This document shows positions 6,735-14,544 of a stretch of DNA of 24,231 nt, one piece after another. Where the stretch lies: assembly GCA_900555035.1 (NCBI GenBank), contig USJX01000045.1, positions 1-24,231 of the forward strand, written 5' to 3'. Both the position numbers and the translations under genes were made by a program. The number at the start of each line of letters is the position of its first letter. Positions within the stretch are counted from its first letter, which is position 1. Source of the stretch: an uncultured Prevotella sp. (GTDB lineage: Bacteria; Bacteroidota; Bacteroidia; Bacteroidales; Bacteroidaceae). The notes beneath the pieces are model-generated. The model was not told the DNA's origin and ran no database searches. It saw only the letters and a program-made list of their open reading frames with translations.

Positions 6735-8039
6735 ATGAATAAATTAAAAGCATTATTGGGCTTCGACCCAAAGACTACTACGGTCAAGACTGAGTTGATA
6801 GCTGGTATGACTACCTTCTTGACCATGTGTTACATCCTGGCAGTGAACCCTACCATCCTTGCAACCACAGGTATGGACAAGGGGGCTCTCTTTACTGCCA
6901 CAGCCATCGCTTCTGCCATCGCCACCTTCCTGCTGGCTTTCATGGCAAAACTGCCTTTTGCCCAGGCTCCCAGCATGGGACTGAACGCCTTCTTCGCCTT
7001 CACCCTTTGTCAGGCAATGGGCTTGACCTGGCAGCAGGCATTGGCCGTGTTGCTCGTAGAGGGTATCATCTTCCTGGCCATCACCTTCCTCAATATCCGT
7101 GACAAGATATTGGAGTGCATTCCGAAAAACCTCCGCTTTGCCATATCGGCAGGTATCGGTATGTTTATCGCCTTTATTGGTTTGAAGAATGCGGGCATCA
7201 TTACTGCCAATGCTGATACTTTCGTGCAGCTCGGCAAGTTTACGCCTGTCAGCATCCTGGGTCTCATCAGCATCCTGCTCTGTGGCTGTCTGATGGCGAG
7301 AAGAGTGAAGGGCTCCCTGTTCATCGCCATCATCATCTCTACATTGATAGGTATTCCGATGGGAGTTACCCAGTTTTCTGACAATTGGATGCCTGTATCT
7401 GCCCCTCACAGCATCGCTCCTATCTTCTGCCAGTTTGATTTCACGGGCTTCTTTACCCCAAAGATGTTCATGGTGATATTCTCACTGTTGCTTGTCAACA
7501 TCTTCGATACCATCGGAACGGTGCTGGGATTGGTTTCCAAGTTGGGTATCAAGGAGAATGAGAAGGGTGAGATTCCTGGTGTGAAGGAGGCGATGATGAG
7601 TGATGCCATCGGTACCACGGCGGGTGCCTTGCTGGGCAGCTCTACCATTACCACTTATGTGGAGAGTGCTTCGGGTGTTGCCGAGGGCGGTAAGTCGGGC
7701 TTGACATCTTTCTTTGTGGGTTTGATGTTTATCCTGAGCATCTTCCTGGCTCCAATCTTCCTCCTGATTCCGAGTGCAGCCACCAGTGGTGCCCTGGTAA
7801 TGGTGGGTGTATTGATGATTGATTCGTTCAAGAAGATTGAGTTGGAGGATATTTCCGAGTCGTTCCCAGCCTTCATCACGATGATTACGATGGTGCTCTG
7901 CTACAGCATCGCCGATGGCATCTGTCTCGGCATCCTGAGTTATGTGCTTATCAAGATGATGGTGGGTAAGTTCAAGGATCTGAATCTTACGCTCTATATT
8001 CTGAGCATCTTCCTGCTCATCAATTATGCTATGAACTAG
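6735..8039 (+). CDS. NCS2-family purine (hypoxanthine/guanine type) permease, AzgA-like
   Basis: 434 residues, almost entirely hydrophobic helices (about 12-14 predicted by eye). Features typical of the AzgA/PbuG branch of NCS2 transporters include the FLTMCYILAVNP segment in the first helix, A-Q-A-P-S-M-G-L-N-A-F-F-A at 76-88, and GSSTITTYVESASGVAEGGK at about 300-319, which contributes substrate-binding residues. These inner-membrane proteins import purine bases with protons. Hypoxanthine/guanine is likelier than xanthine or uracil for this branch, but specificity cannot be read directly. It starts 25 bp after the DUF4143 gene with no visible promoter between, so it may be read through from that gene. 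It ends at a bidirectional terminator. Base composition is richer in GC than the left operon. Confidence 0.9.
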   Translation: MNKLKALLGFDPKTTTVKTELIAGMTTFLTMCYILAVNPTILATTGMDKGALFTATAIASAIATFLLAFMAKLPFAQAPSMGLNAFFAFTLCQAMGLTWQQALAVLLVEGIIFLAITFLNIRDKILECIPKNLRFAISAGIGMFIAFIGLKNAGIITANADTFVQLGKFTPVSILGLISILLCGCLMARRVKGSLFIAIIISTLIGIPMGVTQFSDNWMPVSAPHSIAPIFCQFDFTGFFTPKMFMVIFSLLLVNIFDTIGTVLGLVSKLGIKENEKGEIPGVKEAMMSDAIGTTAGALLGSSTITTYVESASGVAEGGKSGLTSFFVGLMFILSIFLAPIFLLIPSAATSGALVMVGVLMIDSFKKIELEDISESFPAFITMITMVLCYSIADGICLGILSYVLIKMMVGKFKDLNLTLYILSIFLLINYAMN

Positions 8040-8047
8040 TAAGATAA

Positions 8048-8092
8048 AAAAGTTGGAGGTGGATTTCATATTAGAATCCACCTCTAACTTTT
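8048..8092. terminator. Bidirectional intrinsic terminator
   Basis: An 18-bp stem (AAAAGTTGGAGGTGGATT at 8048-8065 with AATCCACCTCTAACTTTT at 8075-8092, one G-T wobble) with a 9-base loop. A-rich and T-rich flanks on the two sides let it work for the permease (+) and for the convergent barrel gene ending at 8116 (-). Confidence 0.85.
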
Positions 8093-8115
8093 ATATCATA
8101 TTGAAGATGTAATCT

Positions 8116-8655
8116 CTAGAATCTGAAACCGATGGTTCCAGTGATGCCATTCCAATTGGATAATCCTGAGGTGTGAGAATTAATGTGTCTGAAACCTAGT
8201 CCGATATAGGGAATACTTCTACTCTTCTTGCAGTTCGGATAGAGGATGAGATCTGCATTATAGGAGGTGTATTTCCAATCGGCATTTCCGATAGTATTGG
8301 TTACGGAGAGACGAAGATCTACCCCTTGTGCGGTAGTCTTAGGGTTGAAGAGTTTGAAGCCTAGTCCACCACCTAAAGTTTGGCTCTTGAAATAAGTCTT
8401 CACATCATCTTTCTTGTAGAGGTTGATGCTACCTTCAGTTTTGGCGAAGGCGTAGAAGCGTGGGGTAAGTTGATAGCCAAGGGCGAAGTTCAAAGTAGTA
8501 GGTGTCATACCTTTGTTCTCCATTCCCACGCTAGCATCGAGATCAAATGTCAGATGGTCTAAGATGGAGTAATGTGAGGCATTACTTTCCTCTTGGGCGT
8601 GCATAGGCATCGCCAAAGTTGCGGCACCCATGATTAGAATTAAACTTTTCTTCAT
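8116..8655 (-). CDS. Small outer-membrane beta-barrel protein
   Basis: 179 residues. Signal peptide MKKSLILIMGAATLAMPMHA is cleaved before QEES. The mature part alternates polar and hydrophobic residues in repeated beta strands (LNFALGYQLTPRFYAFAKTE, GGGLGFKLF, DLRLSVTNTIG, PYIGLGFRHI) and ends in the sequence G-T-I-G-F-R-F, an aromatic outer-membrane targeting C-terminus. Size fits an eight-stranded barrel. No specific family or ligand is recognised. It is a single-gene unit, with a -7 box at 8732-8739 and a terminator at 8048-8092. The neighbouring purine permease converges on it, so no functional link is implied. Confidence 0.8.
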   Translation of the reverse strand: MKKSLILIMGAATLAMPMHAQEESNASHYSILDHLTFDLDASVGMENKGMTPTTLNFALGYQLTPRFYAFAKTEGSINLYKKDDVKTYFKSQTLGGGLGFKLFNPKTTAQGVDLRLSVTNTIGNADWKYTSYNADLILYPNCKKSRSIPYIGLGFRHINSHTSGLSNWNGITGTIGFRF

Positions 8656-8731
8656 AATAATCTATCTTGTAATGTTAATATATAGCCCGATAGCCCATTT
8701 GGTGTAATGGTCTAAAGAACGAAAACGTAAG

Positions 8732-8739
8732 CAAAAGTA
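8732..8739 (-). promoter_or_regulatory. -7 promoter box TACTTTTG for the small barrel gene
   Basis: On the minus strand TACTTTTG followed by C fits TAnnTTTG. It gives a leader of about 70 bases before ATG 8655. No TTTG is seen at the -33 distance; that region is occupied by the hairpin at 8739-8773. Confidence 0.5.
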
Positions 8740-8773
8740 CGGAAAAATGGCTACGGGTGTAGCCATTCTCCGT
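8739..8773. promoter_or_regulatory. Long imperfect inverted repeat over the barrel promoter
   Basis: AATGGCTAC (8746-8754) and GTAGCCATT (8759-8767) form a perfect 9-bp stem around GGGT. After a small internal loop the stem continues with ACGGA (8739-8743) and TCCGT (8769-8773). It starts at the edge of the -7 box and covers the -33 zone, so it may be an operator. The alternative is a leftover terminator. Confidence 0.45.
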
Positions 8774-8887
8774 ATCTTTTATGATATTTTGCACGTTCTT
8801 ATTTCCTTTGAAACACTTTTTCAAAGTATTTGAGGATATAAATGACAGTAAATAAGTTTTGAGATAATAGATAATCATAAAATAATT

Positions 8888-9003
8888 GGCGGCAATCTGC
8901 ATCACGCAGGTTACCGCCTCCCTTTTTCTAACTAACTATCTATCAACTATTCAAAAAATGTATCAATATATTGGGTATATCCAGGGCTGATGCCCTGGAT
9001 GTA
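8888..9003. terminator. Two hairpins downstream of the arabinofuranosidase gene
   Basis: The first hairpin after the gene (which ends at 9013 on the minus strand) is ATCCAGGGC (8979-8987) with GCCCTGGAT (8992-9000), extendable to 12 bp with one wobble; a T-run in minus orientation follows about 20 bases later. A second, GGCGGCAATCTGC (8888-8900) with GCAGGTTACCGCC (8906-8918), has one mismatch and one wobble and is followed by a T-run on the + strand. The rest of 8774-9012 holds no gene I can support. Confidence 0.5.
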
Positions 9004-9012
9004 GCTTGTTTT

Positions 9013-11454
9013 CTATTTCAATCTGATGATGTTCAGAGAGCTGGCTGGAATCTCTACTGTGGCACCATTCTTCTCTGTAGTTACGTAGTTTTCTACAGGA
9101 TAGATGTTGGTTGGATTATCGATGGTGTTCTCCTCCAGACCGTTCTTGGCTGAAAGGCGAATGAGCTTGCCAGCCTTGATCTCCTTGCCCTGAAGATTGA
9201 TCTTCGCTGTGGTGTGCTCGGTGCTGGTGTTGGCAATCTTCAGGATTACCTCGCCAGTCTGCTCATCGAGGGTGGCTGTAGAGAAGATGCCAGGAAGGGT
9301 GTTGCCCTTCAGCTTGGTGGCGAATACCTCCTTGCCATCCAACTTGGCATAAACACTGTCGCCCACCACCTTCAGCTCGATATCGTACCACTTGCCGGTT
9401 TCAATCTTGCCTGGGCAGGTAGCCACCTGGCTCTTGGCACCATTCACGATTGACTCCACACCATGCTGGGTGTTGTTCCAGCCACCAAGGTTCAACCAGC
9501 AGTAGTTGTTCTTGTCCACGTAGTTGAAGATGATGAGGAAACCTTCGTTGCCGGCATCCTTCTTCGCGCGTACCTTATATATATAACCATTGCTGGTAAT
9601 CTCGCCTGGGTTCAGACGGATGCAGCTTTCCTCGTTGCTGGTCTGCTTGATGAGGCTACCGTCTGCCTTCCACTGTCCACGGATATCGGTAGGCAACTCC
9701 TGCATCGTCATTGGCATCGCTTTGCCGTTCTCATCGCTGTAGCCCTTGTCCTCGAAAGATACCTGGGTGTTCCATGTTCCCATGCCCACACGGCAGATGG
9801 CTGGCTTTACACGAGCCTGATCATACTTGTATGGATTCTCCTGGTTTACCTTCAATACACGGGTACCGATGTTGTTCGCCATCACGTTCTGAACGTAGTA
9901 AGATGGAGTTCCGAATACCTTATCAGATGTATATTGAATCATATCCGGTGCCCACATACGGTTGTTGAGGTTGGCGAAGATAGGAGCGTAGGATGCCATG
10001 GTCACAATATCAGAATTGTTCTCGATGCCCATCATATAGACAGCCTCACCGAGTGCTGCATCGAGCGAACCCATATTGCCGAAGCCCTGGGTTACGGCAT
10101 ATTCGCCTACATAAATCTCGCTGCCCTTGCGGTCGTAGTTATCATACTTGTTGAAGTTCTCGGCAAACCAGGCTGGGTTTCTGTAGTAGTGCTCATCGAG
10201 CAGCTCTACGCTCTCGTTGCTTTCCCACTTAGGGTTGTCATCGCCCCATGCCACCACATTGCCGATGAGATGCATCTTAGGATATTTCGCCAATACGGCA
10301 TCCTTGAACTTCTTGAAGCGCTCGTAGTAATGGTCGCTCTGCTGGCGAGGGTCTGGCTGGTTGTTCTCATTACCAATCTCCAGATACTCGATGTTGTATG
10401 GTTCCGGATGACCGTTCTTGGCACGCAGGGCACCATATTTAGAGGTAACAGGACCGTTGGCATACTCCAGGGCATTCATGCACTCGTCAATCCAAGGCTG
10501 GATGCTATCCACAGGAGTCATGCCGCCGTGCCACAAACCTACGTTTACCACATAGAGAGGCTTGGCGTTCAAATCTTCGGCAAGCTGAAGATACTCGTCG
10601 AAGCCCATACCGTCGCTGGTGCGGTAACGCCAGTTTACGTTCTTATGGCCTGGACGCTCCTCGATAGGACCGATGGTCTTCTCCCAGTGGAATGCATTCT
10701 CAGGAGACTCCTGTCCCTCTACGTAGCAACCGCCAGGGAAGCGGACGAACTTAGGATGGATGTTATAGAGAAGCTGAGCCAAATCAGGGCGTAAGCCATT
10801 TTCACGATTCTTGAAAGTAGGCGGGAAGAGGCTTACCACATCCAGAACGATGGTACCCTTGCCGTCGGCTACGAGTTCAAACTGTGCTTTCGCATCGTTG
10901 GCATTGGCTGTGAGTTCTGCTGTATATTTAGTCCACTTCTTGCCAACCTTGGCATTGAGTGCAGTTTCTGCATACACCTTGTCGCCCTTGGCGTTGGTGA
11001 GTCGTGCCTTCAATCCGCCCTTGTAGCTACCCTTTGCCCAGAAAGAGAGCTTGTAGGTTCTGCCCTGTACGGCGTTGATGCCCCAGAAACCTTCGTTGAT
11101 GAGAGAGGCTGTGGCTGCTGGCTTTGCCGCAATGGTAAGCTGGAGAGCCTTGCCCTGTGCATTGTTGAGCAGACCCTTGTTGATGAGTTGTGCCTGAATC
11201 TTGGCACCTTCCTGAGCCGCAGTCTTCCAGGTAGGGATGTTCTTGTCGTCATCCTCGAAAGAGCGGTTGCTGATGAGTTCGGCATAGAGTCCGCCGTCAG
11301 CAGCATGGTTGATATCCTCAAAGAAGATACCATATAAATTAGGTGAAACCTTGATGCCCGGATTTGAGGCATCTACATGGATGGTTACTTGGGCGTTGGC
11401 AGCCAGCGTTGTGGCGAGCACAGCCGAAAGCAAAAACTGTCTTTTCTTATTCAT
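9013..11454 (-). CDS. Secreted GH51 alpha-L-arabinofuranosidase with extra lectin-like domain
   Basis: 813 residues from ATG 11454 (ATG 11460 is also possible). The longer TTG-started frame to 11499 is rejected because it overlaps the -7 box. Signal peptide MNKKRQFLLSAVLATTLAANA. GH51 opening VSPNLYGIFFEDINHAADGG, then a carbohydrate-binding-like beta region (about 85-215), then the catalytic barrel with acid/base Glu in E-I-G-N-E-N (about residue 363) and nucleophile Glu in V-G-E-Y-A-V (about 451). The C-terminal beta domain is interrupted by a concanavalin-like segment of about 160 residues (ELPTDIRGQW to TKLKGNTLPG). The family releases terminal arabinose from arabinan and arabinoxylan; cleavage outside the cytoplasm is implied by the signal peptide. 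It is a single-gene unit with no SusC/D pair in the window. Confidence 0.93.
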   Translation of the reverse strand: MNKKRQFLLSAVLATTLAANAQVTIHVDASNPGIKVSPNLYGIFFEDINHAADGGLYAELISNRSFEDDDKNIPTWKTAAQEGAKIQAQLINKGLLNNAQGKALQLTIAAKPAATASLINEGFWGINAVQGRTYKLSFWAKGSYKGGLKARLTNAKGDKVYAETALNAKVGKKWTKYTAELTANANDAKAQFELVADGKGTIVLDVVSLFPPTFKNRENGLRPDLAQLLYNIHPKFVRFPGGCYVEGQESPENAFHWEKTIGPIEERPGHKNVNWRYRTSDGMGFDEYLQLAEDLNAKPLYVVNVGLWHGGMTPVDSIQPWIDECMNALEYANGPVTSKYGALRAKNGHPEPYNIEYLEIGNENNQPDPRQQSDHYYERFKKFKDAVLAKYPKMHLIGNVVAWGDDNPKWESNESVELLDEHYYRNPAWFAENFNKYDNYDRKGSEIYVGEYAVTQGFGNMGSLDAALGEAVYMMGIENNSDIVTMASYAPIFANLNNRMWAPDMIQYTSDKVFGTPSYYVQNVMANNIGTRVLKVNQENPYKYDQARVKPAICRVGMGTWNTQVSFEDKGYSDENGKAMPMTMQELPTDIRGQWKADGSLIKQTSNEESCIRLNPGEITSNGYIYKVRAKKDAGNEGFLIIFNYVDKNNYCWLNLGGWNNTQHGVESIVNGAKSQVATCPGKIETGKWYDIELKVVGDSVYAKLDGKEVFATKLKGNTLPGIFSTATLDEQTGEVILKIANTSTEHTTAKINLQGKEIKAGKLIRLSAKNGLEENTIDNPTNIYPVENYVTTEKNGATVEIPASSLNIIRLK

Positions 11455-11496
11455 TGTCATTAATTGTTTATTTTCAGGTTTGTCTTTTTGATATTG

Positions 11497-11504
11497 CAAA
11501 AGTA
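11497..11504 (-). promoter_or_regulatory. -7 promoter box TACTTTTG for the arabinofuranosidase gene
   Basis: Minus-strand TACTTTTG followed by C fits TAnnTTTG and lies 42 bp before ATG 11454. No clear TTTG at -33. Confidence 0.6.
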
Positions 11505-11550
11505 CACAAATTACACAGAAGAGAGGTGGATAAAATGATTTTTATAGTGT

Positions 11551-11585
11551 AAAAAGGTGGATTTTCTGCTGAAATCCACCTTTTT
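11551..11585. terminator. Intrinsic terminator after the S41 peptidase gene
   Basis: Perfect 14-bp stem, AAAAAGGTGGATTT (11551-11564) with AAATCCACCTTTTT (11572-11585), 7-base loop. It lies about 50 bp past the stop of the minus-strand S41 gene and is symmetrical enough to work both ways. Confidence 0.82.
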
Positions 11586-11632
11586 CATATCTTTTTGATG
11601 TATTTGTGGTGCATGCACAGCCGTTCCTCTCT

Positions 11633-13375
11633 TTATCTCAGCACATCGAGTGCTTTCAGGAAAGCCCTGTCGGTGGCTCCGGCGGCATTTTGATAGATGC
11701 CCTTGATTTCATTCTCTGTCATCGGGTCGAGGAGATAATCGGGGGTAATGCCCACGCCTTCCAGCAGTCTGCCCTGTGCATCCTTGGTCATGCAGGTTGG
11801 CATATAGAAATACAGATAGCTGGTTACGTTTCCCTTCCAGCCGCCGTTGCTCGCCGAGTTATCCATCAGCATGGATTGGGCTCCGCAACTGTTTCTGCCT
11901 ATGAGTTTCACGTGGTTGCCCTGGCTCTTCAGGATAAGTGAGGTAATCTCCGACATGCTGGCACTGTGGTTATCCAAAAGGATGGCGGTAGGAATCTCCC
12001 GCTTCACACTGCTTCCGGTAACGGCGATTCGCTGCGGAATCCATGGGGTATAGCTATATGGGTTGTTATCTTCCTTCTTGCGAACGTAAGCATAGACGGC
12101 TGACTGGGTTACCAGGAAGTCGGTAAGCAGACGGGTATCTGATACGGCACCACCGCCATTGCTGCGAACATCCAGAATAAGCTTCTTGATATCGCCCTTG
12201 ACCAGTGGCTCCAGGAACTTGCTGCGGTAAGTCTCGACCAGTTCATGGCCCGTAGTAAACTTCAGGTCTTCCCAGAAATTGGTGAATTCCCTTTCGTGCC
12301 ACAGATAATCTGCCAATCGCTGTGCCATCCAGTTGCGGAAGGCTTTTTCTTCAGACAAAGCCGGATATTTCGAATTCTGGGTAAGATGGTTTTTCAGGAT
12401 GCTTACCGCCTCGGTGTTATCTGCTGAGGCTGGAAGTAACTGGATGAAAGAAGGGGCACTCTGATAAGCTGCACACGAGAGATGATAAAGTCCCTGATAG
12501 TTCTTGCCTGCATTGTAAGCTTCCATCTTGGCGATGGCAGCCTGCACCTGGTCTGAAGCCAGAAACTGGTTGGTTTGCGCCAGGAGCAGGTTGGCTTCTT
12601 CCTTTGCCTGGTCTATCTGGTTCGCATCGGTCACCAGTTCGCTGGCTTTCGTGGCAATCATCTGTTCGTCGATATGGTATTTATTTTCCGCATTCGTAGG
12701 CAGATAATCAGAATGATAGGTATAGACACAGTTTTCCGAGATATAGAAATTGCTGAATCCCAGATAGAAGACACCTGGGGCATCTTTCACGAAACCGCCC
12801 ATCATGCTGAAGTTGTCGGTCAGACTACCGAAGGCTGTACCGTCATCCTTTAATTGGTTGCGGGTGTAATCCCAGTGGTAAGCCATCGGGAAGATAGGTT
12901 CTCTTTCGTAGAGCTTGCTTTCAAACCGAACCGTTTCTGTGGATGAATGGGAAACCGGAAGGGTGATTTTCACGAAGAAATGCTGGTCGATAATCTGATT
13001 CATGATTTCCTGGAAATACTGCTTCGCCTTGGCATTGTCTGCCAATATTTCAGCCTGTGTATTTTCAGATGAAGGCTTGAAGGTTTTCAGAGCTTCAAAC
13101 TTCGGCTTGTACATTTCGTACACCTGTTCCCAGGAGAGGGAAGAGACGCCTGCCTGTTCGTTGAGGTCGCAATAGCGCTGGTTCATCACCCTCCAGAATA
13201 TCTCAAACAAGTCGCCGTATGAACGGACGTTGGCATCGGTATAGTCGGAAATCGACTTAGAGTTGGCGTCGTTATCCGATACACAACTGGTCAGCGACAT
13301 CGCAAGGGATGCTGCCGACAACAGGAAAACCAGGAAGAATCGGATTCCACCTATTTTATATATAGGGATTCTCAT
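11633..13375 (-). CDS. S41-type peptidase lipoprotein
   Basis: 580 residues. The N-terminus has a hydrophobic signal with lipobox L-T-S-C (Cys31), so it is a membrane-anchored lipoprotein. A helical region (about 50-390) precedes the C-terminal-processing-peptidase core: L-I-L-D-V-R-S-N-G-G-G at about 399-409, the Ser segment N-H-S-A-S-M-S-E-I-T (469-478, Ser475 the likely nucleophile), L-I-G-R-N-S-C-G-A-Q at 491-500, and G-V-G-I-T-P-D at 541-547. The usual catalytic Lys of bacterial Ctp enzymes about 25 residues after the Ser is not evident (Asn/Ser/Cys there), as in other S41 relatives that use a different catalytic set. It follows a barrel gene by 59 bp on the same strand and is probably co-transcribed with it. 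Confidence 0.86.
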   Translation of the reverse strand: MRIPIYKIGGIRFFLVFLLSAASLAMSLTSCVSDNDANSKSISDYTDANVRSYGDLFEIFWRVMNQRYCDLNEQAGVSSLSWEQVYEMYKPKFEALKTFKPSSENTQAEILADNAKAKQYFQEIMNQIIDQHFFVKITLPVSHSSTETVRFESKLYEREPIFPMAYHWDYTRNQLKDDGTAFGSLTDNFSMMGGFVKDAPGVFYLGFSNFYISENCVYTYHSDYLPTNAENKYHIDEQMIATKASELVTDANQIDQAKEEANLLLAQTNQFLASDQVQAAIAKMEAYNAGKNYQGLYHLSCAAYQSAPSFIQLLPASADNTEAVSILKNHLTQNSKYPALSEEKAFRNWMAQRLADYLWHEREFTNFWEDLKFTTGHELVETYRSKFLEPLVKGDIKKLILDVRSNGGGAVSDTRLLTDFLVTQSAVYAYVRKKEDNNPYSYTPWIPQRIAVTGSSVKREIPTAILLDNHSASMSEITSLILKSQGNHVKLIGRNSCGAQSMLMDNSASNGGWKGNVTSYLYFYMPTCMTKDAQGRLLEGVGITPDYLLDPMTENEIKGIYQNAAGATDRAFLKALDVLR

Positions 13376-13434
13376 ATCTGCTGTTACTTTTAAATGAATT
13401 TTTAAAGGCTTCTGCCCTTTCTGGGCGTGTGGGG

Positions 13435-14148
13435 CTAGAATAGTTTGTAGGCAATGCCTGCGGTGATGACGCTGGAGTTGCGGCGGGCAGTCTTGCTGGT
13501 ACGGGCTTTCTCCTCGTAGATATGCGAGAAACCGTATTGGAAGTTATACCCGATGGAACCATCTATTTTTCCGAAGGAATAACCTATCTTGATACCGGCT
13601 TCTCCTCCAAAGAGGCTGCGGCGCAGATGGTTCTCGTTCTTCTTGAAATCGTAGGTGGTGTTATATTTGATATAGGTGCCGTCGCCCTGGTATCCCGTCA
13701 TGATGTTCATCGGATAGATGCCCTTGGTGTGCATGGAGGTAAAGTACTCGTAATATACGCCCACCTGTGGCTTAATCCACAATCCTTTTTCGTGGTAGGG
13801 ATTATGAATCAGATAATATCCCACGTTGAGTGGGATGCTGATGAAATTGTTGTTGTATCGGGTGTTCCAGGAGTCTCCGCCCAGATTCTGGTACAGGTAG
13901 TCGCGCTGTACGAATCGGATGCCGGTTCCCACAGCCAGGTTGTCAACTGCCAGATATTCTGCCCCGATACCAGTCGCCACTCCCGGTCTCACCTTATAAG
14001 TAGTGGTGGACAAGCCCGATACATCCGTATCGAGCACGCTGCAACTGACGCCTGCTTCAGCCTCCACCTTCCATCGGTAGGAGGTTTGCTGTGCCTGAAT
14101 GCCCTGGCAGCAGAAGGCAAGGGCTATGGCAAAATATACCTTTCTCAT
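13435..14148 (-). CDS. Outer-membrane beta-barrel protein (PorT/OmpW-like size)
   Basis: 237 residues. Signal peptide MRKVYFAIALAFCCQGIQA, then Q-Q-T. Repeated amphipathic strands (VRPGVATGIGAEYLAVDNLA, LAVGTGIRFVQRDYLY, ISIPLNVGYYLI, IKPQVGVYYEYF, GSIGYNFQYGFSHIY) and a final V-I-T-A-G-I-A-Y-K-L-F tail typical of Bacteroidota outer-membrane barrels of this size. No ligand or precise family can be named. It is transcribed ahead of the S41 lipoprotein gene, so the two may form an envelope pair. No good -7/-33 promoter is seen upstream; the only promoter-like sequences are in the insertion-sequence end at 14186-14236. Confidence 0.82.
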   Translation of the reverse strand: MRKVYFAIALAFCCQGIQAQQTSYRWKVEAEAGVSCSVLDTDVSGLSTTTYKVRPGVATGIGAEYLAVDNLAVGTGIRFVQRDYLYQNLGGDSWNTRYNNNFISIPLNVGYYLIHNPYHEKGLWIKPQVGVYYEYFTSMHTKGIYPMNIMTGYQGDGTYIKYNTTYDFKKNENHLRRSLFGGEAGIKIGYSFGKIDGSIGYNFQYGFSHIYEEKARTSKTARRNSSVITAGIAYKLF

Positions 14149-14185
14149 AAAAATGGAATAGTTTTGGGTGAAAAAAAACTTAATT

Positions 14186-14236
14186 CTAAATTCCGCAACA
14201 CTATAATTTACCTAAATTCTGCAACACTATGATTTG
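14186..14236. repeat. Two 26-bp direct repeats at the insertion-sequence end
   Basis: Copy one 14186-14210 and copy two 14212-14236 share CTAAATTCYGCAACACTAT, period 26. The second copy preceded by C gives a CCTAAATTCTGCAACAC terminus. On the minus strand each copy contains TAGTGTTG, resembling a -7 box pointing toward the barrel gene at 14148. Confidence 0.7.
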
Positions 14237-14480
14237 ATATTTTTTTTTAGTACCTGAGCAACAAAAAGTTGCTTTTGGTTTTGCCATGTCAGAAATTTCA
14301 CTTATCTTAGTGTTGCAAATAAAAAACAAATAAAACTCTGAATGACATGGCAAAAGTACAAATAAAATCTGAGAAACTCACTCCTTTTTGAACTTTTTTT
14401 TGATTATTGAGCGATTTGATGCTCTTTTAGCTCAATCCAAAGATTTCACCTTGGGATAGAGATGCACATGTCCCTCCATC
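14211..14480 (+). mobile_element. Decayed 5' end of an IS1380-type insertion sequence
   Basis: ATG at 14347 opens MAKVQIKSEKLTPF followed by TGA (14389-14391). This matches, from memory, the conserved N-terminus of Bacteroidota IS1380-family transposases. Just downstream in a different frame (from about 14405) the sequence I-I-E-R-F-D-A-L-L-A-Q-S-K-D-F-T-L-G continues the same family's next conserved segment before another stop, so the copy is frameshifted and truncated. The left terminus is probably at 14211 (CCTAAATTCTGC...). No right end or remaining transposase is present; the remnant fades near 14480, just before the helicase gene. The stretch 14149-14544 holds nothing else that looks coding. 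Confidence 0.62.
14279..14355 (+). promoter_or_regulatory. Start-codon-covering inverted repeat in the insertion-sequence leader
   Basis: TTTTGCCATGTCA (14279-14291) and TGACATGGCAAAA (14343-14355) are perfect 13-bp arms. The right arm contains the transposase ATG at 14347. A promoter-like pair, TTTG 14280-14283 and TATCTTAG 14303-14310 (19-bp spacer), lies so that native transcripts would start between the arms while read-through transcripts would fold and hide the start codon. Confidence 0.5.
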
Positions 14481-14544
14481 TATTTCTTGTTGAACATTTA
14501 CACTATCAACTATGCTATGTTTATATTCTGTTTGTCTCTTAAGT

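Noticed and set aside
8675..8905. 76-codon minus-strand frame upstream of the small barrel gene
   Set aside because: It contains the barrel promoter and hairpin, has a Phe/Leu/Ser-rich AT-driven composition, no clear start signals and no domain.
9463..10794. 443-codon open frame on the + strand
   Set aside because: It is antisense to the GH51 gene, whose signal peptide, catalytic motifs and promoter are all clear; the GC-rich codon use of that gene opens the opposite frame.
11455..11499. TTG-started extension of the arabinofuranosidase
   Set aside because: It starts within the -7 box at 11497-11504 and puts 15 charged residues before a normal signal peptide.
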